A DNA stretch of 64,000 nt from Halomonas campaniensis. GTDB lineage: Bacteria; Pseudomonadota; Gammaproteobacteria; Pseudomonadales; Halomonadaceae. The translations under genes were made by a program, and so were the position numbers. This document shows positions 15,703 through 24,865 of this stretch, piece by piece. Below the pieces are notes generated by a model. The model worked only from the letters and a program-made list of their open reading frames with translations. It searched no databases and had not been told where the DNA came from. The stretch spans positions 62,001 through 126,000 of the forward strand of contig NZ_JACHZF010000011.1 in NCBI RefSeq assembly GCF_014193375.1, written 5' to 3'. Numbering within the stretch: the stretch's first letter is position 1; each line of letters opens with the position of its first letter.

Positions 15703-17580
15703 TCAAATGATGTAATGACGCTTCTGGGGCAGTGAAACAGCCTTTCTCCGGGCGTTATTGACAGAGAAGCAGACAAAAGTAACCCCCCTGACAAGGTGCA
15801 GAACTGATTTCGGGAAATTGTGGACACAGAAGAACAAGGGAAGCCCGGTGTATCGAAACCAGCGCCGTCGATACAGAGAACTGTTGTCTTTCAACTTGGG
15901 GAGATCGCCTTGAAAACTATCAGGCGCGGAGTACCAGGCGAAGTTTCCCACCAGGCTGTCCGAAGGAGCATCCCCTTTCTGCAGAAACTCAAAATCAATA
16001 ACTTTCAGCCCCATCCTTGAATCAAAAAGTATATTTTTTGGACTGAAATCCACGCACTCGTAACCACGCTCCCGGTAGTAAAGAATGATATTCTTCATTT
16101 TTTCAATTGCCCACATAGGCAAGTAGGCATTACTGTGAAAGAGGGGTCTGACACAGGATATGTCATCGATAGATCTGTCATAAAAGTCGATGACAATATA
16201 ATTATCACCAACCTCCAGCATCTCAGACACTTCATCCAGGCCTGCTCCTACTTCACGTGCATTTACCTCTCTATTGAGGAACTCTTCCCGCCCCTCCTTG
16301 AAGGTCTTGCATATGGCCTTTTTCCCATTATATTCAATCAATTCAACCTTGGCCCGTCGTGCATGATTGCTGAGATCCTTGATCACATTGAAGTGCGTGG
16401 CAAAAGTAGCATGCTTATTTTTAGCAACTTCTTGAACAAAATCCACATTTGAAGGATCTATGAGCTTGAGGTAATCAAGGGCCTGCGCGGCATTGTCAGC
16501 AGAGTGTATAATATTGCACCGCTCCTGTGGACACACCTGATGGTTGTAGAAGTCCCTGATCTTGATCTTGGCCATCGATATTCTTTCATTGACAAGACCT
16601 GGATGTTCTTTTTCTGCTGCGGCAGAGGGGGTGATTGGCTTGGCATCATAGACCACGAAATAATAGCCAGGCAGCCCGCCACTTTTTGGCCAGGGCCCCC
16701 TTCCCCAGTTTCCCCCACGAATTCCCGATGCCACCAAGCTAACATTGTCGGCGGGTATGCTTCCTTCCAGTACATGGTCAAAGCCTTCCTCAAAGAGGGT
16801 TTCCTTGATAGTCTCCAGATAAGACATGCCCTCTTCTCTTACCAGAAAGATCGTTAACCCCCTCAAGGGTTCTTCAATATCAACCAAATTTGATAAGAGT
16901 GCATCATGAATCCACTGGTTTTTTACTGACATTTTCTGCAGCGTGTCGTAAGCCGGCTTCCAGCCAGCCTCCCCTAACAGTCTGTCCAGCGCTTCAAGCG
17001 TGATGCTAAAACCAGTCAACTTTAAATTTGAAGACTCGTACAAAGACTTAATCTTGCCCATGTAATCATGATCGCAGGAAACAACAACGTTCCTGTTCCG
17101 ATCAACATCCTCCGAGGGAATCGCTGAAGCATAACCCTTGTGGTAGACGGCGTGATAGCACATCGACAGGAAATGGTCATTACAGGAAGGAGCCCTGACG
17201 GTCCCATTCACCCAGATGGCGTTTTTCAAAATCTTTCTGGCAACTGGCACGGGGTAATAAGGCATATTCCTTGAACTGGTGCCTGGCAGCCCACTGACAC
17301 TATAGATATCACAAGGGGTATCGTTTTTCTTGCCGATGAATTTTGTGTAGAACGTCAATCGTTCTACGTCTTCATCTGCCACCAGAATGTCGATATCTTC
17401 ACCTGGCGCCACATAGGGCAATTCCTCGAACCAGCGAAGTACCGCATAATCGATATCTTCTGCCTTCAGCACTTCAAGAAACCCGCTAACTCCAAGGGCG
17501 GAATCAATAAACCTACGCTGTGTCTGGGGGCGACCCAGAGCAATCGAAATCCGGCGCCTGATAGCTCTCTTGATTTTCAT
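15703..17580 (-). CDS. Nucleotidyltransferase / NDP-kinase-like / kinase-like fusion protein
   Basis: 625 residues in three parts. (1) Residues about 25-230 look like a nucleotidyltransferase-fold domain: AVLRWFEELPY then PGEDIDILVADED at 59-71 (G-x-D-x-D). (2) About 240-375 resemble nucleoside diphosphate kinase: RGLTIFLVREEGMSYLETI, a long insert, NERISMAKIKIRDFYN, then CNIIHSADNAAQALDYLKLI, matching the NDPK block that holds the phospho-histidine (here His359). (3) About 405-535 resemble a protein- or aminoglycoside-kinase fold: ICKTFKEG (Lys425), CVDFSPKNILFD (Asp511, Asn516), LKVIDFEFLQKG (Asp529). The last 90 residues are basic and partly hydrophobic and may touch the membrane. Domain assignments come from motifs read by eye. 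The fusion suggests phosphoryl or nucleotidyl chemistry on a polymer precursor; function unknown. Confidence 0.7.
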   Translation of the reverse strand: MKIKRAIRRRISIALGRPQTQRRFIDSALGVSGFLEVLKAEDIDYAVLRWFEELPYVAPGEDIDILVADEDVERLTFYTKFIGKKNDTPCDIYSVSGLPGTSSRNMPYYPVPVARKILKNAIWVNGTVRAPSCNDHFLSMCYHAVYHKGYASAIPSEDVDRNRNVVVSCDHDYMGKIKSLYESSNLKLTGFSITLEALDRLLGEAGWKPAYDTLQKMSVKNQWIHDALLSNLVDIEEPLRGLTIFLVREEGMSYLETIKETLFEEGFDHVLEGSIPADNVSLVASGIRGGNWGRGPWPKSGGLPGYYFVVYDAKPITPSAAAEKEHPGLVNERISMAKIKIRDFYNHQVCPQERCNIIHSADNAAQALDYLKLIDPSNVDFVQEVAKNKHATFATHFNVIKDLSNHARRAKVELIEYNGKKAICKTFKEGREEFLNREVNAREVGAGLDEVSEMLEVGDNYIVIDFYDRSIDDISCVRPLFHSNAYLPMWAIEKMKNIILYYRERGYECVDFSPKNILFDSRMGLKVIDFEFLQKGDAPSDSLVGNFAWYSAPDSFQGDLPKLKDNSSLYRRRWFRYTGLPLFFCVHNFPKSVLHLVRGVTFVCFSVNNARRKAVSLPQKRHYII

Positions 17581-17627
17581 CTTCTACCCATCCCTTTATT
17601 CTGCCAGCAATCACATGAAGATCAAGG

Positions 17628-18542
17628 TCAAGCGGCCTCAGCAAGAATTCCAGCCCAATATCGTTCATGCACTCCGACACCACTAAATATATTATCAAAC
17701 ACGCGCAATGCCATCTCCCTGGAGTAGTTGCCGGCCAGCACCTGCGGCCAGAAGTCCACTTCATCTCGGCATACGATGCTCTCAACCCTGATGGGGAAAT
17801 CTCGATACCCTAGGGCACTCAAGACTGCCACTCGATGCTGCCCTGACTTGACGAGCCACTTCCAGTTGCCGGAGGTCTGTACAAGGATGTCTGCGCGAAT
17901 ATCGCCATCTTTAAAGTCATGCCTCATGAAGCCATTCTTGATGACTGACCTCATGATCTTGTACAGCCTTTCAGCTTCGACACTTAGCTTTTCCCCTGAA
18001 ACGGGCCCACAGAAGTTGCATCCATGCTCAACACTCATCTCAGCAGTTGATACCTGACTGTTATCTTCCCGCTCTGTTTTAATAATCTTCTCTATGCGTT
18101 CTTTAACTGTCATGTCTTCCCAAGGCTTTATCACGACCCAAGGTGGCTGATCACCGAGCATGGGTATTTCCTCGGCCTCAGCGCCGAGCACCTCCGCAGC
18201 GGAAGCTGGCTGATAAAGGGTATAGAAACTCATGAGCCTTCTCCGGATCGCCTCCCTTTCATCCCCACCGATCAACGAAACATCTAGCGCCGACTGGACA
18301 GCCCTTATGAAGGGATGCCTGTTCTTGTCATCAAGTGGAAAAACAAACAGTGATCGCCCATCCTCTACCTTACCTGTGATCAGGAACTCCCCACTCTTTT
18401 TCAAGTACCTCAAAGCTCTCGGGTTTCCATCGAAGGAAAGCAGGGCAGTGGGCTTTGTTGAACTTAGTGGCGTTACATTGTACCCAAGGCTGGCAAGTAG
18501 CTTCTTGACTACTATGGCAGTAATTCCTGATTTCTTTGACAT
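17628..18542 (-). CDS. ParB-fold-like protein of unknown function, paralogue B
   Basis: 304 residues from ATG 18542, which has TTCGGAGG 9 nt upstream; a longer frame adds 21 residues without support. The C-terminal part WLVKSGQHRVAVLSALGYRDFPI carries the same GQHR box (234-237) as the protein at 13145, and the HPFI motif is again at residue 76, so the two proteins are collinear paralogues. Differences: B has a Cys-containing segment HGCNFCGPVSGEKLS (a possible metal or redox site) that A lacks. It lies 47 bp upstream of the three-domain kinase-like gene. No annotated family was recognised beyond the ParB-like box. Confidence 0.75.
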   Translation of the reverse strand: MSKKSGITAIVVKKLLASLGYNVTPLSSTKPTALLSFDGNPRALRYLKKSGEFLITGKVEDGRSLFVFPLDDKNRHPFIRAVQSALDVSLIGGDEREAIRRRLMSFYTLYQPASAAEVLGAEAEEIPMLGDQPPWVVIKPWEDMTVKERIEKIIKTEREDNSQVSTAEMSVEHGCNFCGPVSGEKLSVEAERLYKIMRSVIKNGFMRHDFKDGDIRADILVQTSGNWKWLVKSGQHRVAVLSALGYRDFPIRVESIVCRDEVDFWPQVLAGNYSREMALRVFDNIFSGVGVHERYWAGILAEAA

Positions 18543-18698
18543 AGCTCGAATCCTCCGAACCAAGGTACTTCTCGACATCCCCAATATGGGCTGCTGACAT
18601 TTCAAGCACGCAGTGGGCTACGAACAACGATTCCATAAGGACAAACGGGCGGTGGCATTACCAGGAAAAAATGAAACCGAGCAAAGACCCATCAACAT

Positions 18699-19934
18699 CT
18701 AACTTATGCTTAGATCGCGCTTTGCCACATCAACGATTCTTTTCATGGCCGACTCTGATTCATCACTGCCATCAAAGTAAAATTTAGCGGCATCTCGTCG
18801 GCATTCCACCCAATGATCATGAGCTCCTATCAAGATGTCATTGCAATAATACAGAGCCTCTTCCCATGTGGTAGCAACAGGCCCCGGAACGGAATACTTA
18901 TCGCTGAAAAAACCTTGGTCATCTTTCGAATATTCCAGATAGTCCGGCGCAAGAAATATAACCGGCATCCCCAGCGGGAGAACATCGATAAAAATACTTG
19001 AGTAGTCGGTTATCAGGATATCAAAAGTATGAAGGTCATTGTAGATATCATCACATTGTCCATTATCGACAAGACGAACTGGCCCACAATCCAATGCCTC
19101 TGGAACAGGCTCCCGTTCTTGGAACGGATGTAGCCTTACTTCCATTGTTGCACCCATCCTGCGAAGCGAAGCGTGTAGAGCATTTCCATCCGGAACGGGT
19201 ACCTTTTCGAATAGTGACTCTCGACCAAGCGCCCTGTGCGTTGGCGCGTAGAGAATTTTTCTGGCATCACCCTCATCCGGTTTGCAATCAGGCGAAGCGA
19301 ATTGCTTCCTCAAGTTTTCAATCCTGACCGATCCCGCAACGATGCCGCGGCGGTAAGTTCCATCGAACGCCATACCGGTTCGGTCGCGGTCGACTTCGCT
19401 TTGAAATACCAGCAAATCCCACGTCGGATTGGCCCAAGGGAACATGATCTTCTGTAAATCAAGCATCCGGTTGTGAAGATTCCTGTAGTACCTGCCGGCT
19501 CTGCCTTGTTCGAGTAGCCCGGATACTGCCTTGAAACGCTTCAACGGTATGCCATGCCATAACTGAATCTTGTAGGCACCGAATGCCGCAATTCGGTTAT
19601 GATCGTTAGCGTAATGAGTATAGACACAGACGCCAGCACGCAATGTTGTCATAAAGCCACGGAAGGTATTGGACTTTAACACCGGGTAGCCACGACTCGT
19701 CAATTCATGAAATATTTCATCGGACTTCGTGCTCCACACAACACGAATATCCGCATCAATCCTGTTATCATGCAGGCCTTCGAAAAGCATACGGGAGTGG
19801 TCAGCATACTTCTTGCCGCTTGAGCTCCCAAATGCCCACAGCCTCCTATTTCGAGGGACAAGCAGAGTCAACAATGCGACGGGCATCCAGACAACATCAA
19901 TAGTGACACGCTTGAGTATTCTAATGACGTTCAT
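18699..19934 (-). CDS. CDP-glycerol glycerophosphotransferase (TagB/TagF-like), copy 1
   Basis: 411 residues. N-terminal hydrophobic helix VVWMPVALLTLLVP, then RLWAFGSSSGKKYADHSR, KIQLWHGIPLKRFK (catalytic-His block), ILYAPTHRA, EVRLHPFQ and DILITDYSSIFIDVLPLGMP, the full set of TagB/TagF motifs, better conserved than in the copy at 10647. ATG 19934 has AGGTGG 5 nt upstream. Two such enzymes with a TagD-type synthase imply either a priming plus a polymerising step, or two distinct glycerol-phosphate linkages (inference). Confidence 0.9.
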   Translation of the reverse strand: MNVIRILKRVTIDVVWMPVALLTLLVPRNRRLWAFGSSSGKKYADHSRMLFEGLHDNRIDADIRVVWSTKSDEIFHELTSRGYPVLKSNTFRGFMTTLRAGVCVYTHYANDHNRIAAFGAYKIQLWHGIPLKRFKAVSGLLEQGRAGRYYRNLHNRMLDLQKIMFPWANPTWDLLVFQSEVDRDRTGMAFDGTYRRGIVAGSVRIENLRKQFASPDCKPDEGDARKILYAPTHRALGRESLFEKVPVPDGNALHASLRRMGATMEVRLHPFQEREPVPEALDCGPVRLVDNGQCDDIYNDLHTFDILITDYSSIFIDVLPLGMPVIFLAPDYLEYSKDDQGFFSDKYSVPGPVATTWEEALYYCNDILIGAHDHWVECRRDAAKFYFDGSDESESAMKRIVDVAKRDLSIS

Positions 19935-20054
19935 ATGAACCACCTGAAGAGGCAGGCTTTTCCTGAATGCTTAACAATATCTTCAGATATCTGAGCGTAC
20001 CGGCAATGGTCGTAGCCTTTAGCATTCATTTTGACAAAACTTCACACGTCGCCA

Positions 20055-21017
20055 TCATGCTCTCCATGAGCGCTTCATATCAATAACTGCCTGATAGACA
20101 CCGAACGGCATGGACAGCACAAGCATTCTTATCACATTTTCATACCCCAGCCCTTTCAGACTGACATGAGGAAAATCCTGGTAACACCGTCTTCCTTGAA
20201 GTTTTTTTTCGGTTGCCCACGCAATTATCTTTCTATTGATGATTCGCCTCAACTGCAGATCGCATTCTCTGTCAAGTTCAGGATTTTCCACTTCGATAAA
20301 GTCAGCCAGTGGATGCACTGTCAAGTTAGCAGGGTTTTTGGTAACGTGGCTGTTATCCAGATGCCATTCGGAGGTGATTACATCGCAATAATAGAATTCA
20401 TCTACTCTTGCCAACAACTTAACCCAGAAGTACACATCCCCCCCACGCTTGTACCTCCCTTCGGGAAACCCACCCAGTCTGTCAAAAAATCCCTTCCGAG
20501 TGCAGGCTGAATTCATATGGATAAAATCGTTATGGGCAAAGAACGTCAACCCATCAAGTTTATTGTATCGGCCTGACCGAATTCCCTTGTTCTTGCCGAC
20601 GTCCTTATCACCCACTTTCATCACGTAGTTATTGCAGAAGAAATCTAGACCTTCATTCTCAGCGATGGCGGCATGAAGGATCGACAGGTGGTTGTCATGC
20701 ATGCTGTCATCGGCATCGAAGAAGACAACCCACTCGGCACGCGCCTTGCTGACACCGAGATTTCTGGCCGCATACCCTCCCGGGCCCGGAATGTTTCGCT
20801 GGTAAAGGCTCAGCTTTCCTTCGCCCTCATGGCGCTGTAGTAGCTCCAGGGAACCGTCGGTGGAGCAGTCATCTACCGCAATGACCTCGAAGCTCCTGAA
20901 GGTCTGGGCATACACGCAGGCCAGCGACTTCTCCAGATATTCGGCCTTGTTGTGGACGGGGATGATCACGGAAAAGAAGGGAATGTTACCAGGGGCCGGC
21001 GCTTCATTCTTTTTCAT
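20055..21017 (-). CDS. Glycosyltransferase family 2
   Basis: 320 residues with a GT-A fold at the N-terminus: FFSVIIPVHNKAEYLEKSLA, VIAVDDCSTDGSLELL, and the metal-binding DxD region VVFFDADDSMHDNHL. GPGGYAARNLGVSKARAEW is the nucleotide-sugar contact region typical of GT2. The C-terminal third has no membrane span, so it is a cytosolic or peripheral transferase that extends the lipid-linked repeat unit. It follows the ABC transporter by 37 bp. Donor and acceptor are unknown. Confidence 0.88.
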   Translation of the reverse strand: MKKNEAPAPGNIPFFSVIIPVHNKAEYLEKSLACVYAQTFRSFEVIAVDDCSTDGSLELLQRHEGEGKLSLYQRNIPGPGGYAARNLGVSKARAEWVVFFDADDSMHDNHLSILHAAIAENEGLDFFCNNYVMKVGDKDVGKNKGIRSGRYNKLDGLTFFAHNDFIHMNSACTRKGFFDRLGGFPEGRYKRGGDVYFWVKLLARVDEFYYCDVITSEWHLDNSHVTKNPANLTVHPLADFIEVENPELDRECDLQLRRIINRKIIAWATEKKLQGRRCYQDFPHVSLKGLGYENVIRMLVLSMPFGVYQAVIDMKRSWRA

Positions 21018-21054
21018 GTCAAGAGGCCCTCGGTTCGATCGCGCTGAGCAGGAG

Positions 21055-22857
21055 TCACAGGTTGGCCATCATCTTGAAGGTGGTGTTGCGTGCTATCAGG
21101 TCATCATAGGTGCCACTGTCGGCCACCTGCCCGGACTCGAGGATGTAGATCATGTCGCAGCCCTTGACGGTGGTCAGGCGGTGGGCAATCAGTACGATGG
21201 TCATGTTGCCCGCCAGGGCCTGGATGTCCTCCATCACGCGGCGTTCGGTGATTCCGTCGAGTGCACTGGTGGCCTCATCCAGCACCAGCACCCTCGCCTC
21301 CTGATACAGGGCTCTGGCTATTCCGATCCGTTGCCGCTGTCCACCGGAGAGTTGCACGCCACGCTCACCGACCCAGGTATTTACGCCCTCGGGCAGCTTG
21401 TCGATCAGTTCATCGAGCTGCGCCATCCTCAGGGCCTCCAGGGCCTTGGCTACGTCGATCTGGTCCGGCGCAACACCGAAGGCCACATTCTCGAGGATGC
21501 TGGTGTCAGCAAGGAATATCTGCTGTGGCACCAGACCCAGGCTCGCCTGCCAACGGCGAAGATTTACAGCCGTGAGGGGCACTCCATCGATCAGCACGCT
21601 GCCCTGGTCCGGCTGGATCAGGCCAAGCAGCAAATCCACGGCGGTGCTCTTGCCGCTTCCGGACGCTCCAACCAGACCCACCATCCGGTTGACCGGAATG
21701 GTCAATGTCAAACCGTTCAATGCCCTGTCTTTCTTTCCCGGATACGCAAATGTCACGTCCTGCAGGTCGATGGCTTGCTCAGGGACCAGGGGCGCCATCT
21801 CGCTCTCCGATCCGCTCCCCGCCTGGTTCGGTACCTCGCGACTCGCTATCAGGTCATCGCGAATACTGTAGTAGGACGCCAGGTTGCCTCGGATCTCCGA
21901 TACGGATGAGTAGATCTTCTGGAAGGCCGGTAACATCTTGAATCCGGCGAGGGCATAGATCGACAGCGCGGGCAGGATAGCCCCGAGATTCCCCTCGTAG
22001 AGGTTCAGCAGGTAGAGCACCAGCAGGATGATCGACGTAAAGGCCACCAGTTCGATGGCATACCGGGGGGCCTCGCTGAGCCCTTGGGTGACCCCCTGAC
22101 CGCGGGCAACCCGATTACTGGCCCTTTCGAAGCGAGAGACGAAGGTGCCCTGCCGATGCAGCAGCAGCAGGTCCTTGATCCCACCGAAGCCTTCGGTCAT
22201 CAGCTTGATGCGCTTGGCCTGGGCGCGAGAGACCCGCCGGCCATTGGCCACCAGAAAACGACGAACCGTCTTGTAGAGCAGCAGGTAGGCCACGGCGAAG
22301 ATCAGGAAGCCTGCCAAGGCCACCCCGGGCTGATAGAGGAAGATCGCCACGGTCATGATGCAGACCATCACCAGCTTGGCATTGAGCTGCAGGCTCGGGC
22401 CGATGATCTTGTTCGTGGTTCGCTGCACCTCCTGGGACGCCTTGCTGATCAAGCGACTGGAACTCTGTCCGGAGTGAAACAGCCAGGGCTGGTGAAGATA
22501 GTAACGGTAGAGGCGACTCGACAGTTCCGCGCCGACACTGGCGCTGTAGAGCGCCAGCCGCCAGGTGGTGTACATGGAGAACATCGCCGCCAGCAATAGA
22601 ACAAGCAGCACCAGGCTGCCCAGCAGGGTCAGGAACGCCTCGGGGCTCTGCAGGCCACTGGCCTGGTACACCCACGCCATTCGCCCCTCACCCTCGAGTC
22701 GCTGCATGTCTCCCACCACGGCCATGAAGGGCCCTATCGAGATAACGCTCGCGATCTCGGCTAGCGACATGATGATGATGAGACCCTGTAGTTGGAGCAG
22801 CCGACGACGCTGGGCTCTGCTCAGCAGCGCATAGAATTCTCGTAGATCCTTCAACAT
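21055..22857 (-). CDS. MsbA/PglK-like ABC exporter, probable lipid-linked oligosaccharide flippase
   Basis: 600 residues: a six-helix transmembrane domain (about 1-320) fused to an ATPase domain with Walker A GASGSGKST at 397-405, Q-loop VPQQIF, signature LSGGQ at 503-507, Walker B VLVLDE at 523-528 and switch His559. This half-transporter layout is that of MsbA and PglK, which flips undecaprenyl-PP-linked oligosaccharide. No Wzx flippase is seen in the locus and the neighbours include Pgl-like enzymes, so it is probably the repeat-unit flippase (inference). It lies 21 bp downstream of the dehydratase gene. Confidence 0.88.
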   Translation of the reverse strand: MLKDLREFYALLSRAQRRRLLQLQGLIIIMSLAEIASVISIGPFMAVVGDMQRLEGEGRMAWVYQASGLQSPEAFLTLLGSLVLLVLLLAAMFSMYTTWRLALYSASVGAELSSRLYRYYLHQPWLFHSGQSSSRLISKASQEVQRTTNKIIGPSLQLNAKLVMVCIMTVAIFLYQPGVALAGFLIFAVAYLLLYKTVRRFLVANGRRVSRAQAKRIKLMTEGFGGIKDLLLLHRQGTFVSRFERASNRVARGQGVTQGLSEAPRYAIELVAFTSIILLVLYLLNLYEGNLGAILPALSIYALAGFKMLPAFQKIYSSVSEIRGNLASYYSIRDDLIASREVPNQAGSGSESEMAPLVPEQAIDLQDVTFAYPGKKDRALNGLTLTIPVNRMVGLVGASGSGKSTAVDLLLGLIQPDQGSVLIDGVPLTAVNLRRWQASLGLVPQQIFLADTSILENVAFGVAPDQIDVAKALEALRMAQLDELIDKLPEGVNTWVGERGVQLSGGQRQRIGIARALYQEARVLVLDEATSALDGITERRVMEDIQALAGNMTIVLIAHRLTTVKGCDMIYILESGQVADSGTYDDLIARNTTFKMMANL

Positions 22858-22878
22858 GGCTTCACCATTCCACTTCGG

Positions 22879-24864
22879 TCACACAGGCTTGGATGAAGGG
22901 AGTCCGACTGGACTCGACAGATTCACCGTCTCCACTCCGACCGAGGCTGTCCCGGTCCTCGCCGGCAAGTGGTTGTTTCGGGCCTGCCACACCAGATCAG
23001 CCATGCCCTCGTCGGGACAGTAGGCCAGGGGTGCCGATTGCAGCAGGCGTCGTGTTTCCAGGTGATCGAATGCTCCCAGCGCCCGCTCGAGTTCGTGGAG
23101 GTAGGCTTCGAGCCGTGGCCACTCCCAGAAGGGTTCACGCGAGGTCATGATCCGGTCGTGCCGGGTCCCGGACACCGCCTCACCGATCAGCAACTCCTCG
23201 AAAAGCTTCTCGCCCGGCCTCAGCCCGGTATGGATGATCTCGATGTCTCCATCCGGGTGCTCGCTGTCCTTCACCTCCAGGCCGGAGAGCCGGATCATGT
23301 TGACTGCCAGATCCTGGATGCGAACAGGCTCCCCCATGTCGAGTACGAAGACCTCGCCTCCTCGACCCATGGCGCCTGCCTGGATCACCAGTTGCGCCGC
23401 CTCGGGAATCGTCATGAAGAAGCGGGTGATCTCGGGATGGGTCACCTTCACTGGCCCTCCGCGCTCGATCTGCTCACGAAAGGTCGGAATCACGGACCCG
23501 CTGGAGCCCAGCACGTTGCCGAAACGCACCATGCAAAAGCGGGTCCCGGACCCCGCATGGGCAAAGGCTTGACAGATCAGCTCGGTCAGGCGCTTGGAGG
23601 CCCCCATGGCGTTCGTCGGGCGTACCGCCTTGTCGGTGGACACCATCACGAAGGTCTCGACCCCCGCCTTCATGGCTGCCCGTGCCAGATTCAGGGTGCC
23701 GAACACATTGTTGCGAATCCCCTCGATCAAGTTGTACTCCACCATCGGCACATGCTTGTAGGCAGCGGCGTGGTAGACGGTATGGACCTCGAAGCCTTCG
23801 AAGATCGATTCAAGGGCACCGCGCCGCTGGATGGATGCCAGCAGTGGCTTGATCTCGACGCCTGACTTGCCGACGCCGGGATGTGCCTGGAGCTCCTGTT
23901 CGATGGTGAAGAGCGCGAACTCGCAGTTGTCGACCAGCAACAGACGGGCGGGCTGCTGATCGATGATCTGTCGACACAGTTCGCTGCCGATGGACCCACC
24001 GGCACCGGTCACCATCACCGACTTGCCGCGGATATTGGCATCCATGAGGTCCGGAAACTGGGGGACCGGCTCCCGCCCAAGCAGATCCTCCACCGCAACA
24101 TCCCGAATCTCGCTGACACTGGCATGGCCGGCAATGACATCCGCACTGCCGGGAATCGTCTGCACCGGGATGGAGAGGCTGGAGAGGCGCTGAAGGATCT
24201 CACGCCGGCGGCTACGTGTTACGCTGGGGATCGCCAGCAGGACCATCGCTGCATGATGTTCGTCCACCAGAGCTTGAAGGTCCGAGGGCCGATGAACGCG
24301 CAGCCCGTCGACCAGGGTGCCCTCGAGCCCACGCCAGTCGTCGATGAACGCCACTGGTTCGTACTCGCCCCCATGACGCAGGGCTGACACCAGCTCACAA
24401 CCGGCAGCCCCCGCGCCGTAGATCAGCACCGGGCGCCGCTGACGACGCTGACTGACCAGATAGAGCTCACGCAGTACATAGCGCACAGCACCCACCGCCA
24501 CCAGCAGCACCAGCCCATGGATCACCGCCACCGATGCGGAGAGCAAGCTCCCCAGCGCCTTGTCTAGCAGCAGCAGCACCAGCGACGACGTCAGCGCCCC
24601 TGCCCCCAGGCCGAGGACGGCAGTGTGATTCATGTAGCGCAGCACCAGCCGGTAGACTCCCAACCAGTGAAAGCACAGCAGGGTGGCGAGAACCACCAGG
24701 ACTGTCAGGCCCCACAGACGACCGTCCCCAAGAGCCAGGGCGGTGTCACGGTGCAGCATGACCGCCAGATTGAGACTGGTCGCCACGGTCAGCGCGTCGA
24801 TGATCTGCAGCATGTGGCGCTTGCGATGTCGAGGCATCGTCATCAAGGCGTCTAGCCAGGTCAT
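22879..24864 (-). CDS. CapD/PglF/WbpM-family UDP-GlcNAc 4,6-dehydratase
   Basis: 661 residues: four N-terminal membrane helices (about 20-125), a first Rossmann domain (VLIYGAGAAGCELVSALRHG, about 145) and a catalytic SDR domain (VMVTGAGGSIGSELCRQIID). MVSTDKAVRPTNAMGASKR shows the family's replacement of the usual SDR tyrosine by Met/Asp-type residues. TGLRPGEKLFEELL near the C-terminus is also diagnostic. Converts UDP-GlcNAc to the 4-keto-6-deoxy sugar used by the PglE-like aminotransferase at 6016. ATG 24864 has AGGAGAAGGTG upstream and follows the phytase stop by one base (TGA-C-ATG), indicating translational coupling. Confidence 0.92.
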   Translation of the reverse strand: MTWLDALMTMPRHRKRHMLQIIDALTVATSLNLAVMLHRDTALALGDGRLWGLTVLVVLATLLCFHWLGVYRLVLRYMNHTAVLGLGAGALTSSLVLLLLDKALGSLLSASVAVIHGLVLLVAVGAVRYVLRELYLVSQRRQRRPVLIYGAGAAGCELVSALRHGGEYEPVAFIDDWRGLEGTLVDGLRVHRPSDLQALVDEHHAAMVLLAIPSVTRSRRREILQRLSSLSIPVQTIPGSADVIAGHASVSEIRDVAVEDLLGREPVPQFPDLMDANIRGKSVMVTGAGGSIGSELCRQIIDQQPARLLLVDNCEFALFTIEQELQAHPGVGKSGVEIKPLLASIQRRGALESIFEGFEVHTVYHAAAYKHVPMVEYNLIEGIRNNVFGTLNLARAAMKAGVETFVMVSTDKAVRPTNAMGASKRLTELICQAFAHAGSGTRFCMVRFGNVLGSSGSVIPTFREQIERGGPVKVTHPEITRFFMTIPEAAQLVIQAGAMGRGGEVFVLDMGEPVRIQDLAVNMIRLSGLEVKDSEHPDGDIEIIHTGLRPGEKLFEELLIGEAVSGTRHDRIMTSREPFWEWPRLEAYLHELERALGAFDHLETRRLLQSAPLAYCPDEGMADLVWQARNNHLPARTGTASVGVETVNLSSPVGLPSSKPV

Positions 24865-24865
24865 G

